A stretch of DNA of 38,242 nucleotides from CAZWSE01 sp964636575 (GCA_964636575.1 CAZWSE010000020.1:1-38242), one strand, 5' to 3'. Shown: positions 17,502 to 25,169, numbered from the stretch's first letter. Notes: generated by a model from the letters alone, not told the origin. Numbers and translations: made by a program.

Positions 17502-18788
17502 ATGAAGAAACTTAAACTCGCAACACTCGCAGTTGCTGCCACAATGGCCGCTGCCCCTGTGATGGCGGACCTTGTGTTCCCATCCTTGTCCTATCGGACT
17601 GGCCCTTACGCGGCGGGCGGTATTCCGTTTGCGGATGGCTATGCCGACTATTTTACGCTTCTGAACGAGCGTGATGGCGGCATTGGCGGCATCCCGACGC
17701 GCCTGCTGGAGTGTGAAACAGGCTACAACACCGAAAAGGGTGTTGAATGCTACGAATCCACAAAAGGCGAAGGTGCCTTGGTGTACCAACCACTATCCAC
17801 TGGCATCACATATCAGTTGATCCCTAAAACCACAGCTGACGATATTCCGATGCACACAATGGGTTATGGCCGGACTTCTGCCGCGAATGGCTCTGTGTTC
17901 AGCCACACCTTTAATTATCCTGCCAACTACTGGAATGGTGCCTCTGCTGCGGTCAGCTATCTGCTGAATGAGAACGGTGGTGATTTGAACGGCAAAACCA
18001 TCGCGTTGGTCTATCACAACTCTGCCTACGGCAAAGAGCCGATCCGCACATTGGAAGAGCTGTCCAAGAAGCACGGCTTTGAGCTGTCTTTGCTGCCTGT
18101 TGACCACCCCGGTCAGGAGCAGAAATCCCAGTGGCTGCAAATTCGCCGCGAAAAGCCTGACAATGTCATCATGTATGGCTGGGGCGTCATGAATCAGGTT
18201 GCCATTCAGGAAGCTGCAAACATCCGCTACCCGATGGAAAACTTCATTGGTATCTGGTGGTCCGGTGCTGAGCATGACGTATTGTCTGCCGGTGACAAAG
18301 CCAATGGCTACAAGGCGCTTACCTTCCACGGTGTTGGTCGTGACTTCCCTGTCTTTGCCGACATCAAAACCCACGTTGTAGACAAGGGTCTTGCTGCCGG
18401 TGCTGGCGATCAGATTGGCAACGTTTTGTACAACCGCGGTATGTATGCAGCGATGCTTGCAGCCGAGGCCGCCAAGACGGCTCAGGAAATCCACGGTGTT
18501 GCCGAAATCACGCCTGCGATGATGCGTGACGGAATGGAAGCGCTGTCGATCACCGAAGAAAAGATGGCTGCCTTGGGTATGCCGAACTTCGGTCCATCCT
18601 TTGATGTGTCATGCGAAAACCACGGTGGTCCGGGCCTGATCGGCATGACCCAGTGGGATGCGTCCAGCCAGACGTGGTCTCTGATCTCTGACTTCGCGCC
18701 TTCGGATATGGATGTGATCCAGCCGTTGATCGACGAGGACTCAGCGTCCTATGCGTCCGAGAACAACATTGAGCCTGCTTGTAACTAA
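17502..18788 (+). CDS. Branched-chain-type ABC transporter periplasmic substrate-binding protein (LivJ/Peripla_BP_6 family)
   Basis: 428 residues with a clear Sec signal peptide (MKKLKLATLAVAATMAAAPVMA, cleavage near residue 23), so the mature protein is periplasmic. The body shows type-I binding-protein features: an N-terminal GPYAAGGIPFADGYADYF segment, the GKTIALVYHNSAYGKEP hinge strand and the interdomain DHPGQEQKSQW region. AGGGAGG lies 7 nt before the ATG, and the gene sits 73 bp after livM, with a hairpin after its stop. It captures the substrate for LivHMGF. The sequence departs from classical leucine-binding proteins, in line with a carboxylic acid substrate for the flanking CoA ligases; the ligand itself is not readable. 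Confidence 0.92.
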   Translation: MKKLKLATLAVAATMAAAPVMADLVFPSLSYRTGPYAAGGIPFADGYADYFTLLNERDGGIGGIPTRLLECETGYNTEKGVECYESTKGEGALVYQPLSTGITYQLIPKTTADDIPMHTMGYGRTSAANGSVFSHTFNYPANYWNGASAAVSYLLNENGGDLNGKTIALVYHNSAYGKEPIRTLEELSKKHGFELSLLPVDHPGQEQKSQWLQIRREKPDNVIMYGWGVMNQVAIQEAANIRYPMENFIGIWWSGAEHDVLSAGDKANGYKALTFHGVGRDFPVFADIKTHVVDKGLAAGAGDQIGNVLYNRGMYAAMLAAEAAKTAQEIHGVAEITPAMMRDGMEALSITEEKMAALGMPNFGPSFDVSCENHGGPGLIGMTQWDASSQTWSLISDFAPSDMDVIQPLIDEDSASYASENNIEPACN

Positions 18789-18797
18789 GCTGCACTC

Positions 18798-18825
18798 TCC
18801 GGTGGCCTGTCAAAGGGCCACCGGA
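18798..18825 (+). terminator. Intercistronic hairpin after the substrate-binding protein gene
   Basis: TCCGGTGGCC and GGCCACCGGA form a perfect 10-bp stem around an 8-nt loop, 10 bp after the stop codon. No U-tract follows, so partial termination or protection of the binding-protein mRNA from 3' decay is more likely than full termination, since livF continues on the same strand. The copy at 18953-18980 is an assembly duplicate. Confidence 0.6.
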
Positions 18826-18852
18826 ACTTAATCTCTAGCCGAATTTGGAAAC
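18798..18852 (+). repeat. 55-bp contig-end duplicate, copy 1 (assembly artefact)
   Basis: Identical to 18953-19007 on the far side of the 100-N gap; see the gap entry. Confidence 0.9.
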
Positions 18853-18952
18853 NNNNNNNNNNNNNNNNNNNNNNNNNNNNNNNNNNNNNNNNNNNNNNNN
18901 NNNNNNNNNNNNNNNNNNNNNNNNNNNNNNNNNNNNNNNNNNNNNNNNNNNN
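18853..18952. other. 100-N scaffold gap between overlapping contig ends
   Basis: Exactly 100 N, bordered by the same 55 bp on both sides (18798-18852 and 18953-19007). The two contigs overlap, and the real sequence is almost certainly contiguous with one copy. Collapsing it removes 155 bp and leaves about 68 bp between the binding-protein stop and the livF ATG. Confidence 0.92.
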
Positions 18953-19007
18953 TCCGGTGGCCTGTCAAAGGGCCACCGGAACTTAATCTCTAGCCGAATT
19001 TGGAAAC
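18953..19007 (+). repeat. 55-bp contig-end duplicate, copy 2 (assembly artefact)
   Basis: Identical to 18798-18852; see the gap entry. Confidence 0.9.
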
Positions 19008-19011
19008 CGCC

Positions 19012-19848
19012 ATGCTTGATGCTGTGAAAACCGCCGATGCCCAGACCGAGACCCTGCTTGAGGTCAACAATATCGAGGTGATCTACAACCACGTTATTCT
19101 GGTGCTTAAAGGTGTGTCCTTGGCTGTTCCCAAAGGCGGAATTACCGCGTTGCTTGGTGGCAATGGTGCTGGCAAGACGACCACCCTTAAAGCCATTTCA
19201 GGCCTGCTCAAATCCGAGCGTGGTGAGATCACCAAAGGTCAGATCACTTATCGCGGCGACCGTGTGAATGGCGTAGACCCCGCCGATCTTGTCGAACGCG
19301 GCGTCGTGCAGGTCATGGAAGGCCGCCACTGTTTTGAGCACCTGACAGTCGAGGAAAACCTATTGACGGGTGCCTATACCCGCAAGGACGGCAACGCTGC
19401 CATCGCCGCAGACCTTGATATGGTTTACAACTATTTCCCCCGTCTCAAAGAGCGCCGCAAGTCGCAGGCAGGTTATACCTCTGGTGGCGAGCAACAGATG
19501 TGCGCCATTGGCCGCGCCTTGATGTCCCGCCCTGAAACCATTTTGCTGGACGAGCCGTCCATGGGTCTGGCCCCGCAACTGGTTGAACAGATTTTCAACA
19601 TCGTCAAAACGATCAACGAATCCGAGGGCGTGACCTTCTTGCTGGCCGAACAGAACACCAATGTCGCCCTACGCTTTGCCCATCACGGATACATTTTGGA
19701 ATCTGGTCGTGTCGTCATGGAAGGCCCTGCCGCTGAATTGCGTGAGAACCCTGATGTGAAGGAGTTCTATCTGGGTATGTCTGAAGAAGGCCGCAAATCG
19801 TTCCGCGATGTGCGCAGCTACAGACGGCGGAAAAGATGGCTGAGCTAG
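19012..19848 (+). CDS. livF: Branched-chain-type ABC transporter ATP-binding protein (LivF family)
   Basis: 278 residues from ATG 19012; a TTG at 19000 is an alternative start, with no strong ribosome site for either. Walker A is GGNGAGKTT, the signature loop is YTSGGEQQMCAIGRAL, Walker B is ILLDEPSMGLAP and the switch residue is Gln in LAEQNTN, as usual for LivF. The C-terminus is longer than in classical LivF (about 235 residues) by roughly 30 to 40 residues rich in Arg/Lys. It forms the ATPase heterodimer with LivG. Its last 13 nt overlap the following small gene. Confidence 0.92.
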   Translation: MLDAVKTADAQTETLLEVNNIEVIYNHVILVLKGVSLAVPKGGITALLGGNGAGKTTTLKAISGLLKSERGEITKGQITYRGDRVNGVDPADLVERGVVQVMEGRHCFEHLTVEENLLTGAYTRKDGNAAIAADLDMVYNYFPRLKERRKSQAGYTSGGEQQMCAIGRALMSRPETILLDEPSMGLAPQLVEQIFNIVKTINESEGVTFLLAEQNTNVALRFAHHGYILESGRVVMEGPAAELRENPDVKEFYLGMSEEGRKSFRDVRSYRRRKRWLS

Positions 19849-20138
19849 ACGACAAAATCGCCTGCCGCACCCCTGCAAAGGGCCGCGATGGTGTCACCAA
19901 TATCCCCGCTTGGAAGTTTGATCTGCTGCGGAGGCACATTCTGGAGAGCCTTGCGAACGGACCACGCGCCTACACCGATGTTGTCGACCATATCGCAACC
20001 CGTCTGACTGCAGATGAGGCGGACCGTTTGGGCAAACTTGGCTGGCACGCCATTACGATCAAACTAGAGATGGAAGTCCGCGGCGAGATTGAGCGTTTGA
20101 ACCAAAAAGGCCCCCAACACATTAGGCTAACAACATGA
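19836..20138 (+). CDS. Small conserved protein, winged-helix-like (DUF6958-like)
   Basis: 100 residues, soluble, no signal or membrane segment. The order of features (a basic N-terminal strand, a helix WKFDLLRRHILESL, a central helix and the ending GWHAITIKLEMEVRGEIERL) recalls the DUF6958 group, whose C-terminus has a GWW...LDLEAKG pattern; this is recall of a pattern, not a search result. Translation is tightly coupled on both sides: the start overlaps livF by 13 nt and the stop overlaps the next ATG by 4 nt (ATGA). That makes it a genuine operon member rather than a chance frame. Function unknown; it may bind nucleic acid or act as an accessory factor for the ligase. Confidence 0.8.
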   Translation: MAELDDKIACRTPAKGRDGVTNIPAWKFDLLRRHILESLANGPRAYTDVVDHIATRLTADEADRLGKLGWHAITIKLEMEVRGEIERLNQKGPQHIRLTT

Positions 20139-21352
20139 CATATTATGATGATCTCGAAATCCGCAGTGCCGACCAGCGTGCCAAAGATCTGAGCACGGCC
20201 TTGCCGGACCAGATCGGCCGTGCGCAGGGCATGGCAGGCTATGCCGATAGCCTAAGCGGCGTTGATTGCATGAAGATCAGAACCGTTGCTGATTTGGCGT
20301 CTTTGCCTGTGTTGCGCAAATCGGACCTAAGTGCGGCTCAGAAAGCAACGCCCCCTTTTGGCGGTTTTACCACTGGTGTTCGCCAGTTCAGCCATGTGTT
20401 CCAATCCCCCGGTCCGATTTATGAACCGGGCAGCCACGACAGCAAAGACTGGTGGCGCTTTGCGCGGTTCTTGCATGCTGTTGGCATCGACAGTGGCGAC
20501 ATTGTTCAGAACTGTTTCTCATATCACCTGACCCCTGCGGGCATTATGTTTGAGAACGGGGCGACTGCCGTGGGGGCAACTGTTCTGCCTGCAGGTACTG
20601 GCCAGACCGAACTGCAAGTGACAGCTAGTAAAGATACCGGTGTGACCGCCTATGCTGGAACGCCCGATTATCTGAAGGTCATCTTGGACAAAGCCGATGA
20701 GATGGGCATGACCCTTGGCATCACCAAGGCAGCTGTCGGTGGCGGGGCCTTGTTTCCGTCGCTCCGTCAGGAATACGCGGATCGTGGGATCACTTGTTTG
20801 CAATGCTATGCCACCGCTGATCTGGGCAACATCGCTTACGAATCCTCCGCCATGGAAGGCTTGATCGTGGATGAGCAGGTCATCATTGAGATCGTCACCC
20901 CCGGCACCGGTATTCCAGTGCCAGAAGGCGAAGTTGGTGAAGTTGTGGTGACCACTTTGAACCCCGACTATCCGTTGATCCGTTTTGCCACCGGCGATTT
21001 AAGCGCTGTTATGGCGGGCGCATCCCCTTGCGGGCGCACCAATATGCGCATCAAGGGCTGGATGGGGCGTGCTGACCAGACCACCAAGATCAAAGGCATG
21101 TTTGTGCGGCCCGAACAGGTGGCTGCACTGGTCGCCAAACATGATGAGGTCACCAAAGCTCGTGTCGTTGCCAGCCGTGACGGCGAAATGGACGTGATGA
21201 CGGTTCAACTTGAAAGTGCCGGTGGGGATACAGACGCATACCTTGCCTCAGTCGTGGATGTCTTGAAAATGAAAGCCAAGATTGAAATCGCCGCACCAGG
21301 GTCTTTGCCAAAGGACGGTTTGGTGATCGAGGATCAACGCACATACGGTTGA
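20135..21352 (+). CDS. PaaK-like (phenylacetate-CoA ligase family) adenylate-forming enzyme
   Basis: 405 residues, close to the length of PaaK-type ligases. It should make an acyl-adenylate and then an aryl or acyl-CoA. Recognisable motifs: the N-terminal LASLPVLRKSDL typical of PaaK, YATADLGNIAYES at the A5 position, RFATGDLS at A7 and GRADQTTKIKGMFV at the A8 hinge. The usual Ser/Thr/Gly P-loop (SSGTTGKP) is replaced by FQSPGPIYEPGS, so nucleotide handling may differ. It starts on the ATGA overlap with the small protein and is the last gene of the uptake cassette. Possible substrates are aromatic carboxylates; a non-catalytic or unusual activation role cannot be excluded. Confidence 0.85.
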   Translation: MTYYDDLEIRSADQRAKDLSTALPDQIGRAQGMAGYADSLSGVDCMKIRTVADLASLPVLRKSDLSAAQKATPPFGGFTTGVRQFSHVFQSPGPIYEPGSHDSKDWWRFARFLHAVGIDSGDIVQNCFSYHLTPAGIMFENGATAVGATVLPAGTGQTELQVTASKDTGVTAYAGTPDYLKVILDKADEMGMTLGITKAAVGGGALFPSLRQEYADRGITCLQCYATADLGNIAYESSAMEGLIVDEQVIIEIVTPGTGIPVPEGEVGEVVVTTLNPDYPLIRFATGDLSAVMAGASPCGRTNMRIKGWMGRADQTTKIKGMFVRPEQVAALVAKHDEVTKARVVASRDGEMDVMTVQLESAGGDTDAYLASVVDVLKMKAKIEIAAPGSLPKDGLVIEDQRTYG

Positions 21353-21371
21353 GGCTACAGGTCGCACTGGA

Positions 21372-21396
21372 TTTCCTGACTTAAATAGTCGATTAA
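21372..21396 (+). promoter_or_regulatory. IscR type-1-like / Iron-Rhodo-type operator upstream of the iron permease
   Basis: The core GACT-TAAAT-AGTC matches the E. coli type-1 IscR consensus core GACT-RWWWY-AGTC except at the first spacer base. It lies 25 bp before the permease start, where bound repressor would block transcription. Two more such boxes lie upstream of the iron-binding protein gene, so iron or Fe-S status should regulate both units. Confidence 0.7.
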
Positions 21397-21421
21397 GGGG
21401 CGTTGCGACGTAACCCCTCGG

Positions 21422-23086
21422 ATGGCCTTTGTGCAAAACAGTCAGACTCTACAGCGAAAGCACAAAGACGGACTGCGCGGGCTTGGCTTTGTCACGCTTC
21501 TGATTGCATTGATCTGTTTGCTGCCCATGGTGGCTGTACTGCTGGCTGCTGCATCGGGTGGGACGGACACCGTAGCCCATCTTATCGATACCGTTCTGGG
21601 CGACTATGCCAAGACAACCGCGATCCTTGTTGTGATCGTATCGCTTGGCACCTTTTTGATCGGGGTGGGGGCTGCATGGCTGGTTTCAATGACCCGCTTT
21701 CCGGGCGTACGACTGTTCGAAGTCGCGCTGGTTCTGCCTTTTGCTTTTCCTGCGTATGTGTTGGCCTATGCCTATACCCATGTTCTGGATCACCCCGGAA
21801 TTGTGCAATCGACCCTGCGCGACGTGACGGGGTGGGGTGCGCGGGACTACTGGTTTCCTGAAGTACGGTCTTTGGGCGGCGCTGCGGTCATGCTGATCCT
21901 TGTGCTTTACCCATATGTCTACCTTCTGGCCCGCGCTGCGTTTTTGCAGCAAAGCGGGACGACGTTTCTGGCCGCCCGTGCTTTGGGGCGCGGCCCGTGG
22001 TCTGCCTTTTGGTCCGTTAGCCTGCCGATGGCGCGGCCAGCGATTGCGGGCGGTGTGCTTCTGGCCGTGATGGAGACGATCGCTGATTTCGGCACGGTTG
22101 CCTACTTCGGCGTGCAGACCTTTGCGACTGGTATTTACACCAGTTGGATTTCCTTCACCGACCGAAGCGCCGCTGCCCAACTGGCGCTGTGTTTGCTGAC
22201 CTTTGCTTTACTGCTGGCCATGCTGGAGCGCTATCAACGCGGCGAGGCGACCTATTCCGACACCTCCAAACGCCAGCAGATGATGGCTCCTTTGGAGCTA
22301 AACCGCGTGCAAGGCTTGCTTGCGATGGTGCTGTGCGGGGTACCTGTGGTGCTGGGCTGTCTGTTGCCAGTTGGCATTTTGCTTTCGATGGGGATCGGGT
22401 CGGGCCAAGACTTGTTAAGCCCACGCTATTTGGGGTTTTTGCGCAATTCGGTGACGCTTGCGGGCACTGCCGCGCTAGTCACTTTGATTGCGGCGGTTTG
22501 TCTTGGGTACTATCGCCGTGCGCGCCCCAGCGGGATGTCCGGATCGGCGGTCTATGTGGCACGGTTGGGCTATGCGGTGCCGGGCGGTGTGATTGCTGTG
22601 GGGTTGATGGTCCCGTTTGCGGCCTTTGACAACGCGCTTGACGGGTGGATGCGGGCGACGTTCGATATCTCAACCGGATTGCTGGTCACAGGCTCAATCT
22701 GGCTATTGATCGCGGCCTATATGGTGCGCTTTTTGGCGGCGGCTCTTGGAGCTTATGAAGGCGGGCAAAGCACGGTGCATCCGAACATGGATGCGGCGTC
22801 GCGGTCTTTGGGGCAATCGCCCTTTGGCACCCTGCGGCGGGTGCATTTGCCGATGCTGACGCCAAGCCTGCTGACTGCTGTTTTGATCGTCTTTGTCGAC
22901 GTGATGAAAGAACTGCCCGCCACGCTTATCATGCGGCCGTTCAACTTTGATACGCTTGCGGTGCAGGCGTACCGGCTGGCGTCGGATGAGCGGCTGAACG
23001 GGGCAGCTGTCCCGTCTCTCGTAATTGTGGCCGTCGGGCTGTTGCCTGTGATCCTGATTTGTCGTCAGGTAGGTCGCGACAGATAA
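21422..23086 (+). CDS. fbpB: Iron(III) ABC transporter permease (FbpB/SfuB family)
   Basis: 554 residues forming two fused permease halves with about twelve membrane segments, as in FbpB. Each half carries an EAA-type coupling loop: AARALGRGPWSAFWSVSLPMARPAIAGG-like in the first half (about residue 185) and AASRSLGQSPFGTLRRVHLPML in the second (about 455). It moves ferric iron delivered by FbpA across the inner membrane. The ATG sits 25 bp after an IscR-like box. No ATPase subunit is encoded in the locus, so FbpC must lie elsewhere. A rhodanese gene follows 11 bp after the stop. Confidence 0.92.
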   Translation: MAFVQNSQTLQRKHKDGLRGLGFVTLLIALICLLPMVAVLLAAASGGTDTVAHLIDTVLGDYAKTTAILVVIVSLGTFLIGVGAAWLVSMTRFPGVRLFEVALVLPFAFPAYVLAYAYTHVLDHPGIVQSTLRDVTGWGARDYWFPEVRSLGGAAVMLILVLYPYVYLLARAAFLQQSGTTFLAARALGRGPWSAFWSVSLPMARPAIAGGVLLAVMETIADFGTVAYFGVQTFATGIYTSWISFTDRSAAAQLALCLLTFALLLAMLERYQRGEATYSDTSKRQQMMAPLELNRVQGLLAMVLCGVPVVLGCLLPVGILLSMGIGSGQDLLSPRYLGFLRNSVTLAGTAALVTLIAAVCLGYYRRARPSGMSGSAVYVARLGYAVPGGVIAVGLMVPFAAFDNALDGWMRATFDISTGLLVTGSIWLLIAAYMVRFLAAALGAYEGGQSTVHPNMDAASRSLGQSPFGTLRRVHLPMLTPSLLTAVLIVFVDVMKELPATLIMRPFNFDTLAVQAYRLASDERLNGAAVPSLVIVAVGLLPVILICRQVGRDR

Positions 23087-23097
23087 AGGGGTTTGCT

Positions 23098-23490
23098 ATG
23101 ACCAAGAAACTGAAAACATCCGCCGCCGAGATGGTCGCTGCATCGCGCGCACGGATCGAAGAGATTGAAACCAAAGACCTGATCGGCATGGTGAATGACC
23201 CTGATGTGGTCATCGTTGACCTGCGCGATATTCGCGAACGCGAGCGGTCAGGCTTCATACCCGGCAGTTTCCACTGTCCGCGTGGGATGGTCGAATTTTG
23301 GGTGGACCCCAACAGCCCGTACTTCAAGCCTGTCTTCGGTGAGGACAAAAAGTTCGTCTTCCATTGTGCCAGCGGTTGGCGGTCTGCCATCACCACGGCG
23401 ACGCTGAACGATATGGGGTTTGAAGCGGCACATCTGCGCGAAGGGTTCTCAACCTGGGAAGAGCAGGGCGGTCCGGTCGAGAAAGGTTGA
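23098..23490 (+). CDS. Rhodanese-domain sulfurtransferase
   Basis: 130 residues from ATG 23098, preceded by AAAGGGG; the frame extends to 23059 inside the permease gene but without a ribosome site. It is a single rhodanese domain with the CDC25-like entry VIVDLRDIRERERSG and the active-site loop beginning at Cys90 (HCASGWRSA), then HLREGFSTWEEQGGP. It should carry a persulfide on Cys90. The six-residue loop fits sulfur substrates. Co-transcription with an iron permease under an IscR-type box suggests a link to Fe-S cluster supply or repair, which is inference. Confidence 0.9.
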   Translation: MTKKLKTSAAEMVAASRARIEEIETKDLIGMVNDPDVVIVDLRDIRERERSGFIPGSFHCPRGMVEFWVDPNSPYFKPVFGEDKKFVFHCASGWRSAITTATLNDMGFEAAHLREGFSTWEEQGGPVEKG

Positions 23491-23521
23491 GATCAGGCGA
23501 AACTGTTGTCCGCCTGATCTC
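23489..23521. terminator. Bidirectional hairpin between rhodanese and fbpA
   Basis: GAGATCAGGCG and CGCCTGATCTC form a perfect 11-bp stem with an 11-nt loop, starting inside the rhodanese stop codon and ending 11 bp before the fbpA stop on the other strand. There is no clear T-run, but the convergent setting fits a shared terminator. Confidence 0.65.
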
Positions 23522-23531
23522 TATGGATCGG

Positions 23532-24542
23532 TTACTTCCAGCCCACAGCGTTGAACACTTCTTGAGCGGCGGGAATATTCCCTGCCACATCCGTCAGGTT
23601 CACTGCATCTGCTTTAAACGTGCCAAGGCTTTCGACGGACGGTGCAAGGGGCGTGCCTGCGACCACTGGAAACTCGTCGTTCCCGTTTGAGAAATAGACC
23701 TGCGCGGATTCGGACGTCATGTATTCCAGAAACTTGATCGCGTTGTCTTTGTTTGGTGCATTGGCTGCAACGCCGCCGCCGGACAGGTTCATATGCGCGC
23801 CGTTTCCGTCTTGGTCTGGGAAGATCCAACCGATTTGAGCGATGTCCGCGCTCAGCCCGTCCACGTCACGCCGAATGGCGCGGGCGAAGTAGTAGCTGTT
23901 TGAGACGGAGATATCGCATTCCCCTGACACGATCCCGCGCAACTGATCCGTATCGCCGCCCTGCGGGTCGCGGGCCATATTGGCGACGACGCCTTGTGCC
24001 CATTCGGTTGCGGCGTCAACGCCGTTATGGGTGATGATCGAGGCCAGCAGCGTCTGGTTGTACGAGTTGGTCGAGGACCGGATGCACACCTGACCTCTGT
24101 ACTGTGGGTCTGCCAGATCAGCATAGTTTTGTGGCGGGTTGGCGACGCGGTCTTTGGCATAGAAGATGATGCGCGAGCGCTGGGAAAACCCGAACCATGT
24201 GTTGTCATCGTCTTGCAGGTTGGCGGGCACAGCCCCTTCTAGCGTGTCGCTGTCGATGGATTGCAACAGCCCCATGTCTTTGGCGCGGGCGAGCCGCGAG
24301 GTGTCGACGGTCAGCAACAGATCAGCCGGGCTGTTCGCCCCCTCGGCTTGCATGCGGGCCAGAAGTTCGTCGGCTTTGCCTTCGATACGGTTGATCGTGA
24401 TGCCGGTTTGTTCAGTGAAGTCTGAATACAGCCGTTCGTCCGTGTCATAGTGGCGTGACGAATAAAGGTTTAGAACGCCATCGGCCAAGGCAGAGCTTGC
24501 AAGCAACGACAGGGCGAGGGTGACTGTAGGAATACGGGTCAT
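23532..24542 (-). CDS. fbpA: Iron(III) ABC transporter periplasmic binding protein (FbpA/FutA family)
   Basis: 336 residues with a Sec signal peptide (TLALSLLASSALA, mature from about residue 21). The ferric-binding protein pattern is present: LNLYSSRHYDTDERLY at the mature N-terminus, PADLLLTVDTSRL, and the tandem tyrosines in SNSYYFAR that supply iron ligands in this family. It captures Fe3+ in the periplasm for the permease encoded convergently at 21422-23086. Two IscR-like boxes lie in its promoter region (24580-24651), so it should be induced when iron or Fe-S clusters are scarce. Confidence 0.92.
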   Translation of the reverse strand: MTRIPTVTLALSLLASSALADGVLNLYSSRHYDTDERLYSDFTEQTGITINRIEGKADELLARMQAEGANSPADLLLTVDTSRLARAKDMGLLQSIDSDTLEGAVPANLQDDDNTWFGFSQRSRIIFYAKDRVANPPQNYADLADPQYRGQVCIRSSTNSYNQTLLASIITHNGVDAATEWAQGVVANMARDPQGGDTDQLRGIVSGECDISVSNSYYFARAIRRDVDGLSADIAQIGWIFPDQDGNGAHMNLSGGGVAANAPNKDNAIKFLEYMTSESAQVYFSNGNDEFPVVAGTPLAPSVESLGTFKADAVNLTDVAGNIPAAQEVFNAVGWK

Positions 24543-24579
24543 GAGGTGTCTCGGTTTGATTTGTTCCAGATACGGGCGA

Positions 24580-24604
24580 ATACCCGACTAAAACAATCAG
24601 ATAC
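24580..24604 (-). promoter_or_regulatory. IscR type-1-like box (downstream copy) before fbpA
   Basis: ATACCCGACT-AAAAC-AATCAGATAC fits the 25-bp type-1 IscR pattern except for the first base of the second AGTC. It is 38 bp upstream of the fbpA start, so it should overlap the transcription start region. Confidence 0.6.
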
Positions 24605-24628
24605 ACGATTCTAAGGGGGATGCAAATT

Positions 24629-24651
24629 ATTCCGACTAAAATAGTCGGAAT
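24629..24651 (-). promoter_or_regulatory. IscR type-1-like palindrome (upstream copy) before fbpA
   Basis: Arms ATTCCGACTA and TAGTCGGAAT are perfect inverted complements around AAA, giving the core GACT-AAAAT-AGTC, identical to the IscR type-1 core. A weak minus-strand promoter candidate (TTGCAT, 16-bp spacer, TATCTG) lies between this box and the next one. Confidence 0.75.
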
Positions 24652-24676
24652 ATCGCCATCACTGCCTTGAATGCAC

Positions 24677-24708
24677 AAAAAAACCGCCCCCGAATGGGAG
24701 CGGTTTTT
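24677..24708 (-). terminator. Rho-independent terminator of rpmJ
   Basis: On the minus strand AAAAACCGCTCCC pairs with GGGGGCGGTTTTTTT around ATTC, with one mismatch, and the stem runs into seven T residues. It ends 21 bp after the rpmJ stop and insulates fbpA from it. Confidence 0.88.
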
Positions 24709-24729
24709 GAAACAGTCTGTTCCGGCGGC

Positions 24730-24855
24730 TTAACCCTGGCGGGCTTTAAACCGTGGCTGTGTCTTGTTGATCACGTAAACGCGGCCTTTGCGACGCACGA
24801 TCCGGCAATCACGGTGCCGATTCTTAAGCGACCGGAGGGAATTCTTGACCTTCAT
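24730..24855 (-). CDS. rpmJ: 50S ribosomal protein bL36
   Basis: 41 residues: MKVKNSLRSLKN, then HRDCRIVRRKGRVYV and a basic end. This is the zinc-independent form with a single cysteine rather than the four-ligand zinc-knuckle form, and is the usual alphaproteobacterial type. The ATG at 24855 has AAGGAG 7 nt upstream; a longer open frame to 24930 is not the real start. The product is a structural component of the large ribosomal subunit. Confidence 0.95.
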   Translation of the reverse strand: MKVKNSLRSLKNRHRDCRIVRRKGRVYVINKTQPRFKARQG

Positions 24856-24943
24856 GTTCGGTCTCCTTTTTCTCACGACGCTGACGGCGCCTTTGGTTTC
24901 GGGTGTTTCTAACCCATTGAAATGGATCAAAAACAGGTGTCTA

Positions 24944-25018
24944 TGGTGGGCGATACTGGGATCGAACCAGTGACCCCTTCGATGTCAACGAAGTGCTCTA
25001 CCGCTGAGCTAATCACCC
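24944..25018 (-). tRNA. tRNA-Val (anticodon GAC)
   Basis: Read on the minus strand: acceptor arm GGGTGAT pairs with ATCGCCC, with one G-T pair. The D arm is TAGCTCAGCGGTAGAGC, the anticodon loop TTGACAT gives GAC, and the T arm contains GGTTCGATCC. The discriminator is A and CCA is encoded (24944-24946). The length is 75 nt including CCA. Confidence 0.97.
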
Positions 25019-25169
25019 ATATCACCGACCGCGTTACAACACCCCAAATAAAATGGGGCGCGGAAAGCCCGCGCCGGTACGCGGTCTATAAATAGAGTCG
25101 TTCGCAGGATCAAGGGCTTTTGGACTTTGATTTTTTCGCGCTATGATAAACCGTTAGCAAGGAAACACG

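Noticed and set aside
18798..19007. Direct repeat resembling an attachment site or tandem hairpin
   Set aside because: The two copies only border a 100-N gap and match the 55-bp overlap seen at the other gap, so they are an assembly artefact.
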